Shown: positions 12,015 to 23,899, numbered from the stretch's first letter. The stretch is DNA of 64,000 bases from Cycas panzhihuaensis (GCA_023213395.1 CM041465.1:191277741-191341740), one strand, 5' to 3'. Notes: generated from the letters alone by a model not told the origin. A program made the numbers and translations.

Positions 12015-12744
12015 ATACTACAAAATCAAACACTAACTTAGATTTCAAATAGATGAAGGCACTACAAAAAGAACTTTTGAAAAAGGTTGAGAATCGAAAG
12101 AGATATGAGCAATTGGAGTTGCCAAAAAAATGTTTTTGCAAAAACGCCTTCATAAACTGACTTCAATTAGTTTCAAGAAGCTTATTTTAACTCCAAATCT
12201 CATAAAATTTGAAACCCATCTGCAAAACTAGCAAATAAAGATCTCCAAAAATTTATTTTTCAAAAAACATGTAGAATAGAAGAGTTCTAAGTTGCTGAAG
12301 TCAAAAAAAAGGTTTTGCCATTAAAAAAAGAGGAACAATCTCTATTTGTGCTCATTTTTTTACAAATTTGGGTGAATAATAGCTCAAAATAGGGGTTTTA
12401 GACCCTTTTTAGCACGTCAGTAACAGTCTTTTCATTCAATTTTATGTTTTGTGCCCTCCAATGAGCAAAAAATAGTCTAAAAATTTGCCCAAACTAATAA
12501 ATCCCTTTTTGGATGTGCTTAAAACCTACAAAAAATGTGTATAACAGTGTAGTGCAGTACCCAACAATAGCCAACATCAACAAACATGAATTTCCCAACT
12601 CTAATGGGAAAAAAATGGCACAAAAGAACCACAAAAAGTAGTGATCTCTCTATTAGCAACAATGGAAATATGCAGAGAACAATAAGACTTTCACCTATCT
12701 CAAAGCATTTCACAAACATAGAGCAAACCATGGCTCTGATACCA
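12015..12744 (-). other. Untranslated leader and primer-binding site beside LTR 12745
   Basis: No gene is seen. At 12731-12744 the minus strand reads TGGTATCAGAGCCA, a primer-binding site matching plant initiator Met-tRNA, directly adjoining the LTR at 12745. The AT-rich remainder looks like retrotransposon leader. It runs straight into the middle of an integrase, so gag and protease have been deleted or the junction is a recombination point. Confidence 0.6.
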
Positions 12745-13051
12745 TGTTAGAAGGAGAGATTGAGAACAAATGGCTATAAAAAAATAAGCAATACAAGTTC
12801 ATAAGCACAAAGAACGACAAGATAATAAACTTGTATTATTTCACAGCTCACACTCAATCAACTTCACTAATGCAGGAGTGGAGGCAACAAATACAAATAG
12901 AAAACTCCATTTGGCATTACGTAAGCTCATACATATGAGAGCAAAGTCAAAGGCTAACAATAGAAGGTGAGCATTACAATGGATTTGGGAGTAATAATTC
13001 CAGCAGTAATGTCTTCAATAATGATACAATGAATTAACAATATTTCTAACA
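12745..13051 (-). repeat. 5' LTR, 307 bp, minus orientation
   Basis: It begins TGTTAGAAGG right after the primer-binding site and ends TTTCTAACA at 13051, giving the expected TG...CA ends and a short inverted terminal TGTTAGAA/TTCTAACA. Its right neighbour is the integrase of another copia fragment. No matching second LTR was found in the window. Confidence 0.75.
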
Positions 13052-14590
13052 AACTTTGAGAATGCTTCTAACGTGTTTTACGCAATATAATGAAGCCTTG
13101 TGTGAGAAGTCATCAATGAAGCTAATGAAGTAGAGTGCTCCACCTAAAGTTTGAGTGGACATCGATCCACAAATATTTGTGTGTACTAGTTATGATAATC
13201 ATTCTTCCTTCCATGCTTTAGCTTTTTGTCTCCATGTTGTTTCCCCATTATGCAAGCTTCATATAGGCATTTACCCATTGATATCTTCGGTAAGCCAAAC
13301 ACCATGTTTCTTTCAACATCAATTTGATGCTCTCTAGGTTCAAATGACCTAGTCTATTATGCCATAGCTTTTCTTTGGTAAGTGACTATGAGATGTAAGC
13401 CAGGGGTTTCATCCAATTTATAAAGTCCATGGCACTCACAACCAACAACAACTACTTGGTCTTTTCTGTCACTAATAATGCATTTCCCATTTTCAAATAG
13501 TGCACTCGTCTATTGTCTTTCAAATTGACTAACAAAGAGGAGATTTCTAGCCACAAATGGTATTAGAAATGCATTGCCAGTGGGAAATGTTTGAACAGGA
13601 TTTTGTGTCATGTTAAAAGAGACAAATTTTCAAACACCCAAAATTTCAACAATGTAATTATTTCCAAATGTTATTGTTTGTCCCTTGCTCTCTTCAATGT
13701 CTACCAACAATTCAACATCACCTGTCATGTGACGAGATGCGCCAAAGTCAACAATCCATATGTTGTGTTGTTGTTGTCGTCATATACACAAAACAATTTA
13801 GCAATTTTATCATATTGATTGTTGTGCGCCTTGATTGCCACCTCTATATGCCCCCCTTTGATTTCCATGACGACCTCCTTGATAAGCACATCGATTTGGT
13901 CTCTGTGGGGGTTGTTGTTGTTGTTATTGTTGCTACTGCTATTGGATATCACATTGTTTCTTTCTACACTCAGGCTATATGTAGCCAACATTGTCACAAT
14001 AATGAAAAACAATAGTTTTGGATTTGGAAGCATTAATATTTAGATTACCAAACATTTTCTGAAAGTTTTGCTCGGGGGCCATAAGCTACTTGCCTTTGTG
14101 CTTTGCAATCAAAGCACCACAAGTTGTCCCTTCATCTTAACGAGAATGGATTTCCTCCTCTCATAAAAAGCTTTCTACTTGGTCGAAAGTCATTGTTTCC
14201 AATGTTCCAGCTCAAGTGATGGATGAGATGAAGCCATTGTACTCCCTTGGAAATGCAGCAATGGTGGCAATCACAAGGTCTTCGTTTGTTGCGGGTTTGT
14301 CTAATGCCATCGACTTATTATTGATTTCTTTTACATTCGATAAGAAGGTCATCATAGGCTCAACAAACTTTATGCTAAACAACTTAGCTTTATACATAAC
14401 AATACGAGCATCATCTCGCCTTTTAAACAAAGATGATAATATATCCCAAGCTTCTTTTGGAATTGACGCATTAGCAATATTTTGATCAACAGTATTATGA
14501 ATTATCATATGCAACAAAGCTAATACAATTTCATCTTTTGCTTTCCAAGAAACGATAGCAACAAGATCTACAAGGATTAAAACATTGGGT
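13052..14590 (-). mobile_element. Ty1/copia gag-protease-integrase fragment C
   Basis: Reading the minus strand from about 14590: gag (14212-14517, with KEAWDILSSLFKRRDDARIV), a zinc knuckle near 13965-14010 that has lost ligands, an acidic-protease segment near 13690-13750 reading DFGASRHMTGD, then GAG-pre-integrase and the start of the integrase core near 13060-13150 (FIDDFSHKASLYCVK). It stops at the LTR edge at 13051. Its integrase overlaps that of fragment B by about a dozen residues, so B and C are separate copies rather than two halves of one. Confidence 0.75.
14212..14517 (-). pseudogene. Copia C gag fragment
   Basis: A 101-residue open segment typical of the UBN2-type gag of copia elements: it includes IPKEAWDILSSLFKRRDDAR, a central YKAKLFSIKF and a C-terminal ATNEDLVIATIAAFPREYNGF. 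This protein would form the virus-like particle core. The N-terminal W-rich start lies upstream of 14517 and is frame-broken. Confidence 0.75.
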
Positions 14591-15526
14591 TTGTTTGACC
14601 AACACTACGAGACGATATAAGAAACCCTCCACGTACATTTCGCCACAGTTCATTCATGATTAACAAGTTTTTAACTTGTTTTATCTAATCCTAAAAATTT
14701 TCAAGTCCATAGAGTTTGATAGGACTCGCATAAAGCATTGATATTGTAGCCGTTGTTTTTTTTAATAATTAATGTCTTGTAACTAAAAATTGATTATGGA
14801 ACTATCAAGCTTCATTGTTTAAGTTCCACTTACAAACACACTAACAACCCTAATCAATATATCAGATCCAACAATTGAAAAATATGACATAAGTAGAGAA
14901 TTATGCTATTGAGTGGTCCAACCCTATTCTATATAAGAGATCCAACAGTTTGGTAAATGTCAAGTTTCAATACAAGGAGGTAGGGTTGGTCTGCATGGTG
15001 TACCATGCTTTCCTTAGAGTTCTCAGTCTAATGACACACGTTAAGTTAATGTACTTTTATTTTTCATGTAATATATGCACTTTTTACTTTAGGGGTAACT
15101 TATCACTCAGTCTAATGACACACGTCGAACCTCTCCCACAAAAAATTGTCTTAATTGTTGCACATTAGCTATACAATCGGTTGGTTCCCTAGGGAATGCA
15201 TCAATCTTATTAATACTTTTAAGGCAAAGTTTAGAACTTTCTTTGAGCCTCCACACTTAAAAATTTTAAGGATTTTAATGCTTTATAATGTGAAATAGGT
15301 TGCAAATGAAGTTTGAAATTCTCTCAAAGAACCTTAATGCTACCAGAGGAACTTTACTACTGGTAAGTAATAATACTGATATGTTAAAAATAATGTTGTT
15401 AACATGTAGCACTTATATAGTTCCTCTACTTAAATACAAAAATAAAAAATTTTTAAAAACGCTAAATCAACTTTTACAAAGTAAGCACACAAAATATGCA
15501 TTACTATCTTTACTGATTGTTTGTTG
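14591..15526. other. AT-rich non-coding stretch
   Basis: No gene, RNA or clear element found. Two short copies of CAGTCTAATGACACACG (near 15027 and 15107) are about 80 bp apart. The stretch borders the left LTR of the large gypsy element. Confidence 0.4.
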
Positions 15527-15893
15527 TGTCATTAGTCACATATAGAAACAGGCACAGGAAACTACAACAGGTTGCAACTATTCATTATAATATAGAGGGA
15601 TGAGGATATGAGAATCAAGAACCATTATCATTACATTATGATGGATCGCTCTAGTCCTCTCACAACCAAAGACAACCCGGAACAATACACACAGGAGGCA
15701 AATTTACACAACCGGCACAAAATGTGAACGACTACATTCTGTGCGACAATGGACAGAACATTACAATCCAACCCAAAAAAAAAAAAAACTCATGATATCC
15801 CTACAATGTGATATGTATACTTGCCTATAACTCTAAGTTAGTTGCAATCATTCCAATATACAAAATAGGTTGCAACTAATACAGTCGTACACA
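15527..15893 (-). repeat. 3' LTR of gypsy G (367 bp)
   Basis: It starts TGTCATTAGTCACATATAG and ends CGTACACA. It aligns along its whole length with 26972-27330. Two copies of the palindrome-centred motif GGTTGCAACTA lie near its two ends (about 15568 and 15869), the same 8-bp palindrome GTTGCAAC that forms the core of the internal tandem array. Confidence 0.85.
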
Positions 15894-15912
15894 TCTCTCC
15901 CTTCACAAAACT
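15894..15912 (-). other. Polypurine tract of gypsy G
   Basis: The forward sequence TCTCTCCCTTCACAAAAC next to the 3' LTR reads on the minus strand as a purine-rich tract (GAAGGGAGAGA) ending exactly at the LTR, the expected priming site for plus-strand synthesis. Confidence 0.7.
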
Positions 15913-17760
15913 TACAAATATTCATACTTGTAAGCATCAAAATTTCAGAAAATGAGAATAGAATTAAAACAATACATGACAAATTAATTTTCTTATCCCT
16001 TTCGATCTTTTCTATTTCTGTACGAACCCATTGCGAATCAGGTCTGTATATAGTACATGGTGGATTTATACCTTGCTTTTTATAGTGGTTGTAGAGGATA
16101 ACCATGTTGCGTAGTGCCCGTAATTGAGCCATTGTCGGCTTCTCCCCTGAATGCAACTGTTTGATTTCCTCTTCCAACTCGCATTTCCTTGTTTCCACTA
16201 ACAACAAATCCTGTCACAAGGATTTGATCATAGACCAGAAGCGATTAGCATATTTAGCATCTTCCCGAGTTTGCATTATCTAAGCTCCTAGTTTACGGAT
16301 CACCTTCTCCAATCTTGGTGGAACCTGTTCATCAAACCAGGCGTCAAAAGCTGGTACCAAATGTTCCACATAGGAAATATCTCCCACCTAATGCATAATA
16401 AACTTGATCAAGAAGTCCAATTTTGCCTCACAGGCAGCTAACTTGTCTTCTACTTTCTAAATTCTTTGCAAATCTGGTGGAGACCTCTTATTTTGAACTT
16501 CCAACTCAGTCACCAGATGTCAAATGGCTTTAGCCAGGAATGAAATCTTCCAATGTGCCACATTGTGTGGCTGACACTCCATTGGATCAATTCCTTCCTC
16601 CGTCAACTCTTCATTGTTGAAATCAAAGTCTACCTCGACTGGTTGACTGTTCAAAATTTTCAGGATTTCTTTCTTTGCTCTTTTTCTATGGCAACTCATC
16701 ATTTTCTTCTTCTTTCTTCTTCAGTGTTTAAAATTTTTTCAAGTTGTTGGGTTGGTTGTTGCTCTTTCGCTTGCTTCTTGACCGACACGCTGCCTACTTT
16801 CTGTTTTCCTTTTCCAATTTCCTCCTCCTTCTTTTCTTCTCTTGGTTTCTATTCATCTTCTTCTTTCTTCTCGTCCGGCGAGGTCGCCGATTCCCATTGT
16901 CGTTTTCTCTATTTCTCCTCTATTTGTGTCATCTGAAGGTTGTTAACTTGAGCCTTCTTCAAGAAAAATTTCTTAACTTTTTCTTGAAGCTCCCCTCACC
17001 AAATTTCTCCATTTGCCTGAAATGGTTGATCCATCTACTCATTTCCACTTTCTCTGGTTTTGCTTTCGATAAGTTTATCTCTGGACATTGAGAATATAAT
17101 AATCCCTGAAACAAACTCTGATGATAAAATATGGCCACCTGAGATTTGGCCTTGATACTAGTCAATTTATCTGAAAATCTTCCTGCAAGAAATGCTGCCC
17201 AATTGAACTTTTCTCCCTTCACTACCTGCAGGAGTGTTGATCTCATCTCTTTAGGTACAAACACATTCTTTTGGCTCAATATCACCCTCGTGAAGAGGAA
17301 ATGAACCAACTAGCATGTCAAATTAACTGCAATGCCTACAATGCGAATACCAAATGTGGAGACATCTAAAATTTGGGCACCCAACTGCTCTGATGCCTGC
17401 CCCGCGGAATCCTTTTGTCTCTGGGTACCTCTTCACCTGAATCTGGTAACCCTGAGATTTTCGCAATGGCTTTTATTAACATATCCAAGAGATTGGGTTG
17501 TTGAACTACAAGTTGAATCATGCCCGTCACAAAATCCGTTGCGGCTGGAAATAACCCCATTTACACAAACTGGGCAATTGCCTTTGTCAATTTTATTTTT
17601 CTTTCATCCTCCTTAGACATATCCCACCACACATACCTAATTCCTTCATCATTTGCTTCTGGCAAATTAATTTGAATCTACCCGATGTCCTTCATCTTGC
17701 TCGTTCACGGATTTTTCAAAAACTACCCTGGTTTGTCTTCAACTTTGCTGCTTATATTCC
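15900..17760 (-). pseudogene. Extra open region between integrase and 3' LTR of gypsy G (unknown function)
   Basis: Four minus-strand open segments lie in series: 17366-17560, 16959-17309, 16520-16702 and 15848-16207. They suggest one former ORF of about 500-600 residues, now broken. Visible features: a central segment FNWAAFLAGRFSDKLTSIKA followed by QSLFQGLLYSQ, which recalls the plant-mobile-domain-like proteins carried by some plant gypsy elements; a lysine/glutamate-rich, probably coiled-coil stretch near 16700-16920 (the sense strand is rich in GAA/AAG codons); and a C-terminal helix ETRKCELEEEIKQLH. No catalytic motif is recognised. The similarity statement is from memory of the family and is tentative. 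Confidence 0.5.
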
Positions 17761-18334
17761 ACTAAGCCATGGAAAACCATCATGACTTTGATTCACGGTT
17801 GCAACTTCCTTTCTGTCCCTCCAATGCATGCTGGCCACTTGTTGCCACCTTCACACTCTGCGTTGTCTTGGTACGTGTGTCTATCAATTGTCACTGATTT
17901 CTGCCACTTCGTCGACGTCATCATTAATTAAATGTCCTTTAGCTTTTTCTTGATTTGATATCCCCATCTTCCTTCACAAGATTTCTGTCTTCCTTCACAA
18001 GATTTCCCTTTTATTATTCCTTTTGATTGCCTATTGCTTCTTCCAATTATTCCAATTGCACTTGGTTTTGCCATTCCTCACAACATGGAGTAATTTGCAA
18101 TGTTCCATATTGCTTACTATGACTTCTTCACCATTTTTATTGTTCAAGTCGCAACAGTTCTACCTTCCTAATTGTTATCTTGCCTAAATTGCAACTGGTC
18201 ATATCTCCTTGTACTCATTCCGCCTCTGGTGTGTGACTTTTTCAAATCTTGACCAATTACTCCAAGTTTGTGACTGATTTGGCTTTCTAGCTACAACCTT
18301 TTTGTCCCGATTATAATCGATTTCATCCAAGTTG

Positions 18335-19453
18335 CAATTATTTTGTTCTAGATTGCGGCCATTTATCCCAATTGTAACCATTTTGCATATGGGTTACAAT
18401 TACTTTCTGTTCAAACTGTATCTAGGTTGTCAATTCTTTCTTTCTATTTGCAACTACTTCCTTTCTGGGTTGCAATTCTTACGTCTAGTTTGCAACTGGT
18501 TACCTACAAGTTGCAACTTCTTGCATCCTAGTTGCAACTGCTTGCATCCCAATTGCAACTTCTTGCATGTTGGTCGCAATCGCTTGCATCCCGGTTGCAA
18601 CTTCTTACATCCAGGTTGCAACCGCTTACCTCCAGGTTGCAACTTCTTGCATCTAGGTTGCAACTTCCTACGTCCTGCTTACAACTTCTTGCACCCAACT
18701 TGTAACTGCTTACGTTCAGGCTGCAACCTCTTGCGTCCACGTTGCAACCGCTTGCATCTAGGCTGCAACTTCCTGCGTCCAGGTTGCAACCGCTTGCATC
18801 CAGGCTACAACTTCCTGCATCCAAGTTGCAACATTTTGCATTCAGGTTGCAACTACATGCGTCCAGGTTGCAATTGTTGTGTCCAGGTTGCAACTTTTTG
18901 CATTCAGGATGCAACCTCTTGCATCCAAGTTGCAACTTTTGCGTCTAGGTTGCAACCTCTTACATCCAGGTTGCAACTTCTTGCGTCCCAGTTGCAATTG
19001 CTTGCGTTCAGGTTGCAACTTTTTGCATTCAGGTTGCAATTGCTTGTGTCCAGGTTGCAACTTTTTGCATTCAGGATGCAACTTCTTGCATCCAGATTGC
19101 AGCTTTTTGCGTCCAAGTTGCAACCTCTTGCATCCAGGTTGCAACTTCCCACATCCTAGTTGCAACTGCTTATGTCCAAGTTGCAACTGCTTACATCCAA
19201 GTTGCAACCTTTTACATCTAGAATGCAACTGCTTGCATCCAGGTTGCAACTTTTTGCATCCAGGTTGCAATTGTGTGCATCCAGGTCGCAACTACTTACC
19301 TCCAGGTTAAAACCGCTTGCGTCCAAGTTGCAACCTTTTGCGTCCAAGTTGCAACCGCTTACCTCCAAGTTGCAACTTTTTATGTTCAGGTTGCAACCGC
19401 TTACCTCCAGGTTGCAACTTTTTACATCCAGGTTGCAACTATTTGCATCCATA
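18335..19453 (-). repeat. 21-bp tandem array, about 50 copies
   Basis: The forward unit is close to GTTGCAACTTCTTGCATCCAG, starting with the palindrome GTTGCAAC. The core from about 18460 to 19453 is regular, and the left 130 bp or more are degenerate. The period is a multiple of three and the unit has no stop in any frame, so every frame is open over long stretches. On the element's sense strand it can encode heptads such as CNLDARS or LQPGCKK. At least two units are 20 bp (near 18866-18885 and 18930-18950) and shift the frame. It follows directly after the integrase C-terminus (19500). Confidence 0.9.
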
Positions 19454-19499
19454 TTTTAAAGTCATAAAGGAATTTCTATTCCTATAGTTCTTGTCCCCA

Positions 19500-20650
19500 T
19501 TTCTTTTTATTTTACGATATATTGTTTCAGCCGACTTCCGTTGACTAGTTTTTCTAACATTATTCCATCAAGTTGTTGAAGTCGCACTGCTCCATTCAAC
19601 CAAATTTGATTCACCTTGTATGGACCAAGGCACCGCAACTTTAATCTTCTAGGTTTGATTCGAAACTTACTGTTATAAAGAAGAACAAGGTCTCCTTCTT
19701 GAAACTATGGGACTTTGAGATGCTGATCGTGCCATGCCTTTCTTCTCATCTTCTCTGCTTTCAATTCCTACCAAGCTCTTGCCCGTTTTTCATCCAGTTT
19801 CATTAAATCTACATATCGATGATTCTGTGAATCATCCTCCGACAGCCATAGCTCAGATGCCACTCTCAAACTTTCCATCTGGAATTCCAGAGGAAGTACG
19901 ACTTCCAATCCATAAACCAACTGAAATGGAGTTTGCTTATAAGGTTGCTTTATTGTTGTTCGGTTGGCCCACAAAATTGAATGGAGTCGCTCTACCCAAT
20001 CTATTTGCCCTTAATTACAGATTTTGGATAATGCCAATTTCAGAATTTTATTAATGCTTTCCACTTACCCGTTAGCCTGAGGATATTACGAGGAAGACTT
20101 TGAATGTTGAATCAAAATTTCCTACATCAAGTGTTTTATTGTTTCGTTAAGGAAACTACTTCCTTGATCTGAAATGATTTCTAACGGGCAATCAAACTAA
20201 ATAATTATCGTTTTGTATAAAAACCGAGTTGTACTCTGAGCATCACACATTGTCATTGCCTTGGCTTCGGTCCATTTTGTTAGAAAATCTGTGGCAACCA
20301 AAATGTATCTTGCATTTGTACGCTGAGTTGGTGGACTGATAGGTCCAATAAAGTCCAATCCCCATTTTTCAAATGGAGCTTGAGCCAATATCAGACACAA
20401 AGGCATGAAATGATTTTTTGCCAGCTTCCCCACTCGCTGGCATACATCACAGCTCTGAACCCACTTTTGTACATCCTCAAAGATTGTAGGCCACCAGAAT
20501 CCTACCAGTAAGATTTTTTTGGTTGTTGATTCGGTACCTTGGTGTTTTGCTACAACTCCTGCATGGGCTTCTCTGATAACAGCTTTCACTTCATGTTCCA
20601 TTATACATCTCCTTAAAACTTGATCAGGTCCCATTCTATACAGCATTCCT
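19500..20650 (-). pseudogene. Gypsy G integrase
   Basis: Segment 20197-20646 holds the N-terminal zinc-binding H-H-C-C pattern (AHAGVVAKHQGT and SCDVCQR) and the first acidic positions (WGLDFIGPIS, VATDFLTKW). Further down, after a stop, SDQGSSFLNETI and YPQANG-VESINKIL keep the second aspartate and the glutamate of the DDE core. Segment 19768-19974 (KQTPFQLVYGLEVVLPLEF) and the region to 19500 (GPYKVNQIWLNGAVRL, VNGSRLKQYI) form the C-terminal domain. In-frame stops near 20196 and elsewhere break it. I see no chromodomain. Confidence 0.85.
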
Positions 20651-20659
20651 TGAATCAGT

Positions 20660-21275
20660 TGGAAGGAAAAAGTCTTCTTAATGAAGCTTTGTCATTCAAC
20701 ACGTTCCATCCCAAGCGGTGTTTGTCCTGTTGCTAGGAACTGTGCTATATCCTCGTACCATTTAAGTACTACTTGGATGGCAAACAATTTTGCATCTGGA
20801 AAATCGTCCTAGATTCATGTTGTCAGTTCCTCGTCCACTTCCCTCGACAGTAAATCTGGAATTGTATGCTTAGATCCTTTCTTGACAACGATCTTGAAAT
20901 TGAACTCCTAGAACAACATGAGCCATCTACTGATTGTCCCCTAAACTATAGGCTTATTAATTAAGTGTTGAAGCGCCTGATGATCTACAAAAAAACAAAT
21001 AGGTTAGCCAATAAATAGTGTCTGAATTTCTGGAGAGCATATACCATGCCCAACCCTTCTTGTTCTGTCACTAAGTAATTCTTTTTGGACTCTGTTAATT
21101 TTATGCTTGCAAAATAAATTGGTAGATCGATTTTGTCATCTTCTGGCTATGTCAGTACACATCCAATCACAAACAAGGAGGCATCTACATGTACATGAAA
21201 GGGTTTATCCCAATCTGGGAATATGAGGATTGGTGCTCGGGCTATCTTCTTTTTCTGTAATTCAAATGCCAGCTG
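20660..21275 (-). pseudogene. Gypsy G RNase H region
   Basis: Position between the RT thumb and integrase, and fragments such as a YFASIKLTESKKNYLVTEQEG-like block near 21050-21120 (active-site region), identify it as the RNase H of a gypsy element. Translation is interrupted by several stops and frame changes, so borders are approximate. Confidence 0.65.
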
Positions 21276-22300
21276 CTATTGAAGTTGCCATTGCCACTCA
21301 GTCTTCTTTTTCAATAGGATTTCCAGAGGATTAACTATCTGAGCATATTTTTTTATGAACTTCTGATAGTACCTCATCATCCCTAGGAATCCTTTTACCT
21401 GTCTTTGTGTTTTTTGCAATGGTAAGTTAAAATCACTGCTACCGCATACACACCACATGTCCTAATAAGATTCCAAATGGCACCATAAAGGTGCATTTCG
21501 CAGGATTTAAACATAAATTGTTCTTTCTACAAGTTAAAGTACTAATCGCAAACAACCAAGGTGATTCTTTAATAGAGTAAACAATGTTCAATCATCCAAA
21601 ACTACCTCCATTGTTTTCCCTATTGTTTGCTTAAAAATATTAAGAATAACTCTCTAGAGTGTTGCAGGGGCATTCGTTAATCCAAATGGCATTACTCTGA
21701 ATGCGTAAGTACCCCACTCGATGATAAAGGTTGTCTTTAATTGGTCTTTTGGTGCAATTCAAACCTAGTTGTACCAATTAAATCCATCAGTAAATGAGTA
21801 CACCTCATGTCCCGCCACATTTTCTAAAATATCCTCCATAAAAGGAATTGGGAACGGATCCTTCTTAGTGGCTTTGTTTAAAGCTCTGTAGTCGACACAA
21901 ACTCTCAGTTTCCCCTTTTTTTGAGACAACCACAACGGAACTTACCAATTCGCTATTTTCGACTTCGAAAACGTAATCCGCTTCCAATAGCTTATCAAGC
22001 TCCGCTTTAACTTTCTCCTTATACTTTGGATCCATATTTCGCCTTTGCCTTACTAGTTTAGCCCCTTCTATCAAATCGATTTTGTGTTCACCCAAATCTA
22101 GTGGGATGCCTTTTAAGTCCTTATAAGACCAAGCAAACACATCCTTATATTCCAAGAATAGTGAGCTTGCCTATTGCACCATTTCTTCTTTCCAGTAATC
22201 ACCCAAGGTGATCATCCATGGCTGTTCTTCTGTCCTAATATTAATTTCTTGAGTCTTTAATTTTTCCCTTAACATCGTTTTACCATTTGGAGCTAGTGTG
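21276..22300 (-). pseudogene. Gypsy G reverse transcriptase
   Basis: Segment 21865-22155 (FAWSYKDLKGIPLDLGEHKI, then LVRQRRNMDPKYKEKV and SSVVVVSKKG) is the start of a Ty3/gypsy RT. Segment 21276-21458 (KTQRQVKGFLGMMRYYQKFI) is the connection after the thumb. The catalytic block near 21590-21615 reads VVLDD followed by a stop, where active enzymes have YxDD. The intermediate LNPAKCTFMVPFGILLGH block near 21465-21520 is recognisable. Confidence 0.85.
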
Positions 22301-23089
22301 TAGGTTGGTGTGCTATCTATGTTACGATCTCCATACTCCAACATGGAATAAGTTTGTTGTTCTTGAAAATTTTCTTCTTCAATCTAAAAGCAATGCACTT
22401 CCTTTTCCCAGATTTTTTCCTTCAATTTTTCATTTAAATAATAATATGTAATAGTCTAGCCTATTAGTCGTATTCTTTTAGAGGAATTATACCAGATAGT
22501 GGAGATTCCTTCAATTGTTATTTCCAACTGTTGAGTCCAATCGTTTTTTGTCCATTTCTAAACACACCTTTGCATGCCTAAATCACCCTCATTCCAAGAC
22601 GAGGAAACTTTATCCCTTTGAAATCTTATCAAAAACTTTTTGCTCATTTCATGCCATGAATCAAAAATTTGTGCATGCGTGCCATACCAATCTAGGCTTG
22701 TTCTATCCAAGAACATGAAGACACAAAGTACTAGAATTGTTGTTGCCATTTATTCTTCATGAGTTTAATACATGGTTGCAAATGATTTTATGCTTGTACT
22801 AAGTCACCATTATTTTTAGTCAATTTACAAACTACAGGAATAGATTTCCTTTGGACATTTTTTCCTAATTGAGGTGACTCTAGTTGTTTTCCCTCCTCGT
22901 CCTCTTCTTATGAAGATTCCATGCAGCATTCCATATGATAACATGAAGTCAATTCTATTTCTTCCCAAGCATTACGCAACCAATTCAGCATATAGGAGGA
23001 TGAAGGTCTACTTGGTAGCCTTGGTTGCATTCGAAAAGTTGTTTCAAAGCAAGAACTCACTGTGGATTCTGTGATTGTTGTTGTGGATG
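22301..23089 (-). other. Protease-RT linker of gypsy G
   Basis: No conserved domain beyond a short open segment at 22558-22749 with LDWYGTHAQIFDSWHEMSKKF, which looks like a piece of capsid-type gag (WY...SW...F). Its place between protease and RT is unexpected and may reflect rearrangement. The rest is low-complexity and frame-broken. Confidence 0.4.
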
Positions 23090-23700
23090 AAGCTCTCCCT
23101 TCATCTTCAATTTTTTCTATCTTTGGTCCATCTAAGTGTAAGGGAAAGTTATTGTTTTCTCCCCTGCTGGAAGAGTAAATGTATGTCTCCCCCAATCTTG
23201 AATTACCTTTGTAGCCAGTAACCATGGTCTTCCCAACAACACTGGATAAGTCTCTCTTTGGTCCTGCATATGTACTACTGCAAAATCCAACAACACAGTT
23301 ACTTCTACGACGGTTACTGGGACATTCAATAGTGTTCCCATTGGCCTTACTTGTAATTGATTAGCTAATCTAATCGAATAATCTAGGGCAACCACATTGG
23401 GCCTTCCCAAGGCTATCCATGAGGATTTAGGTAGTACATTTACTCCTAAGCCCCCGTCTACAATAGTTTTACATAAAGTGGTTCTAAATGTCATCATCAG
23501 AACTCTAGGGTCTATTCCTATGTGTTTTATGGTTCTAAGAACTGCCGTTTCAATTTGATCTAATACCATTTGCTGAAAATACCCCACTTCCCACCACTTA
23601 AATACTACTAATATAGGGATTGACACTCCTCATTCAATAAGTATATCTTTTACAGTTTGCAACCTTTGCCAAGGATTCATACCTTCTAGTGGTTGTGTTT
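23090..23700 (-). pseudogene. Gypsy G aspartic protease
   Basis: The open segment 23132-23626 contains KTIVDGGLGVNVLPKSSW, where the retropepsin active site D-S/T-G appears as D-G-G, and the C-terminal LLGRPWLLATKVIQDWGRHT, the classic end of this domain in plant gypsy polyproteins. At 164 residues it is one of the longest open segments of the element. The loss of the serine/threonine in the triad suggests it is inactive. Confidence 0.8.
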
Positions 23701-23899
23701 CCCTCCTTTTGTAATGCAAGCCCTTAAATCTTCCTTGTTGCATTTCCTCTTAAGCTTCACCCATTGCATCTTGAAGGATTTTTACCGCCTCTTGTAATCG
23801 TTACTTCTCTACTGTTCGATCTAGAAAATTGTCTTGAATAAAGGGAGAATAATGACGATTAGTATACCATTTTCTTTACACACATCAATATCCTTGTAA

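Noticed and set aside
13725-14033. Asparagine-rich protein (SNSSSNNNNNNN)
   Set aside because: It is a wrong-frame reading of a GTT/TTG repeat within the copia C zinc-knuckle region.
18332-19159. A 275-residue plus-strand cysteine-rich repeat protein gene
   Set aside because: The frame is open only because the 21-bp unit has no stop in any frame; it runs against the element's coding strand and has no upstream gene context.
18335-19453. CRISPR-like array
   Set aside because: The units are contiguous 21-bp tandem copies without spacers, in plant nuclear DNA inside a retrotransposon.
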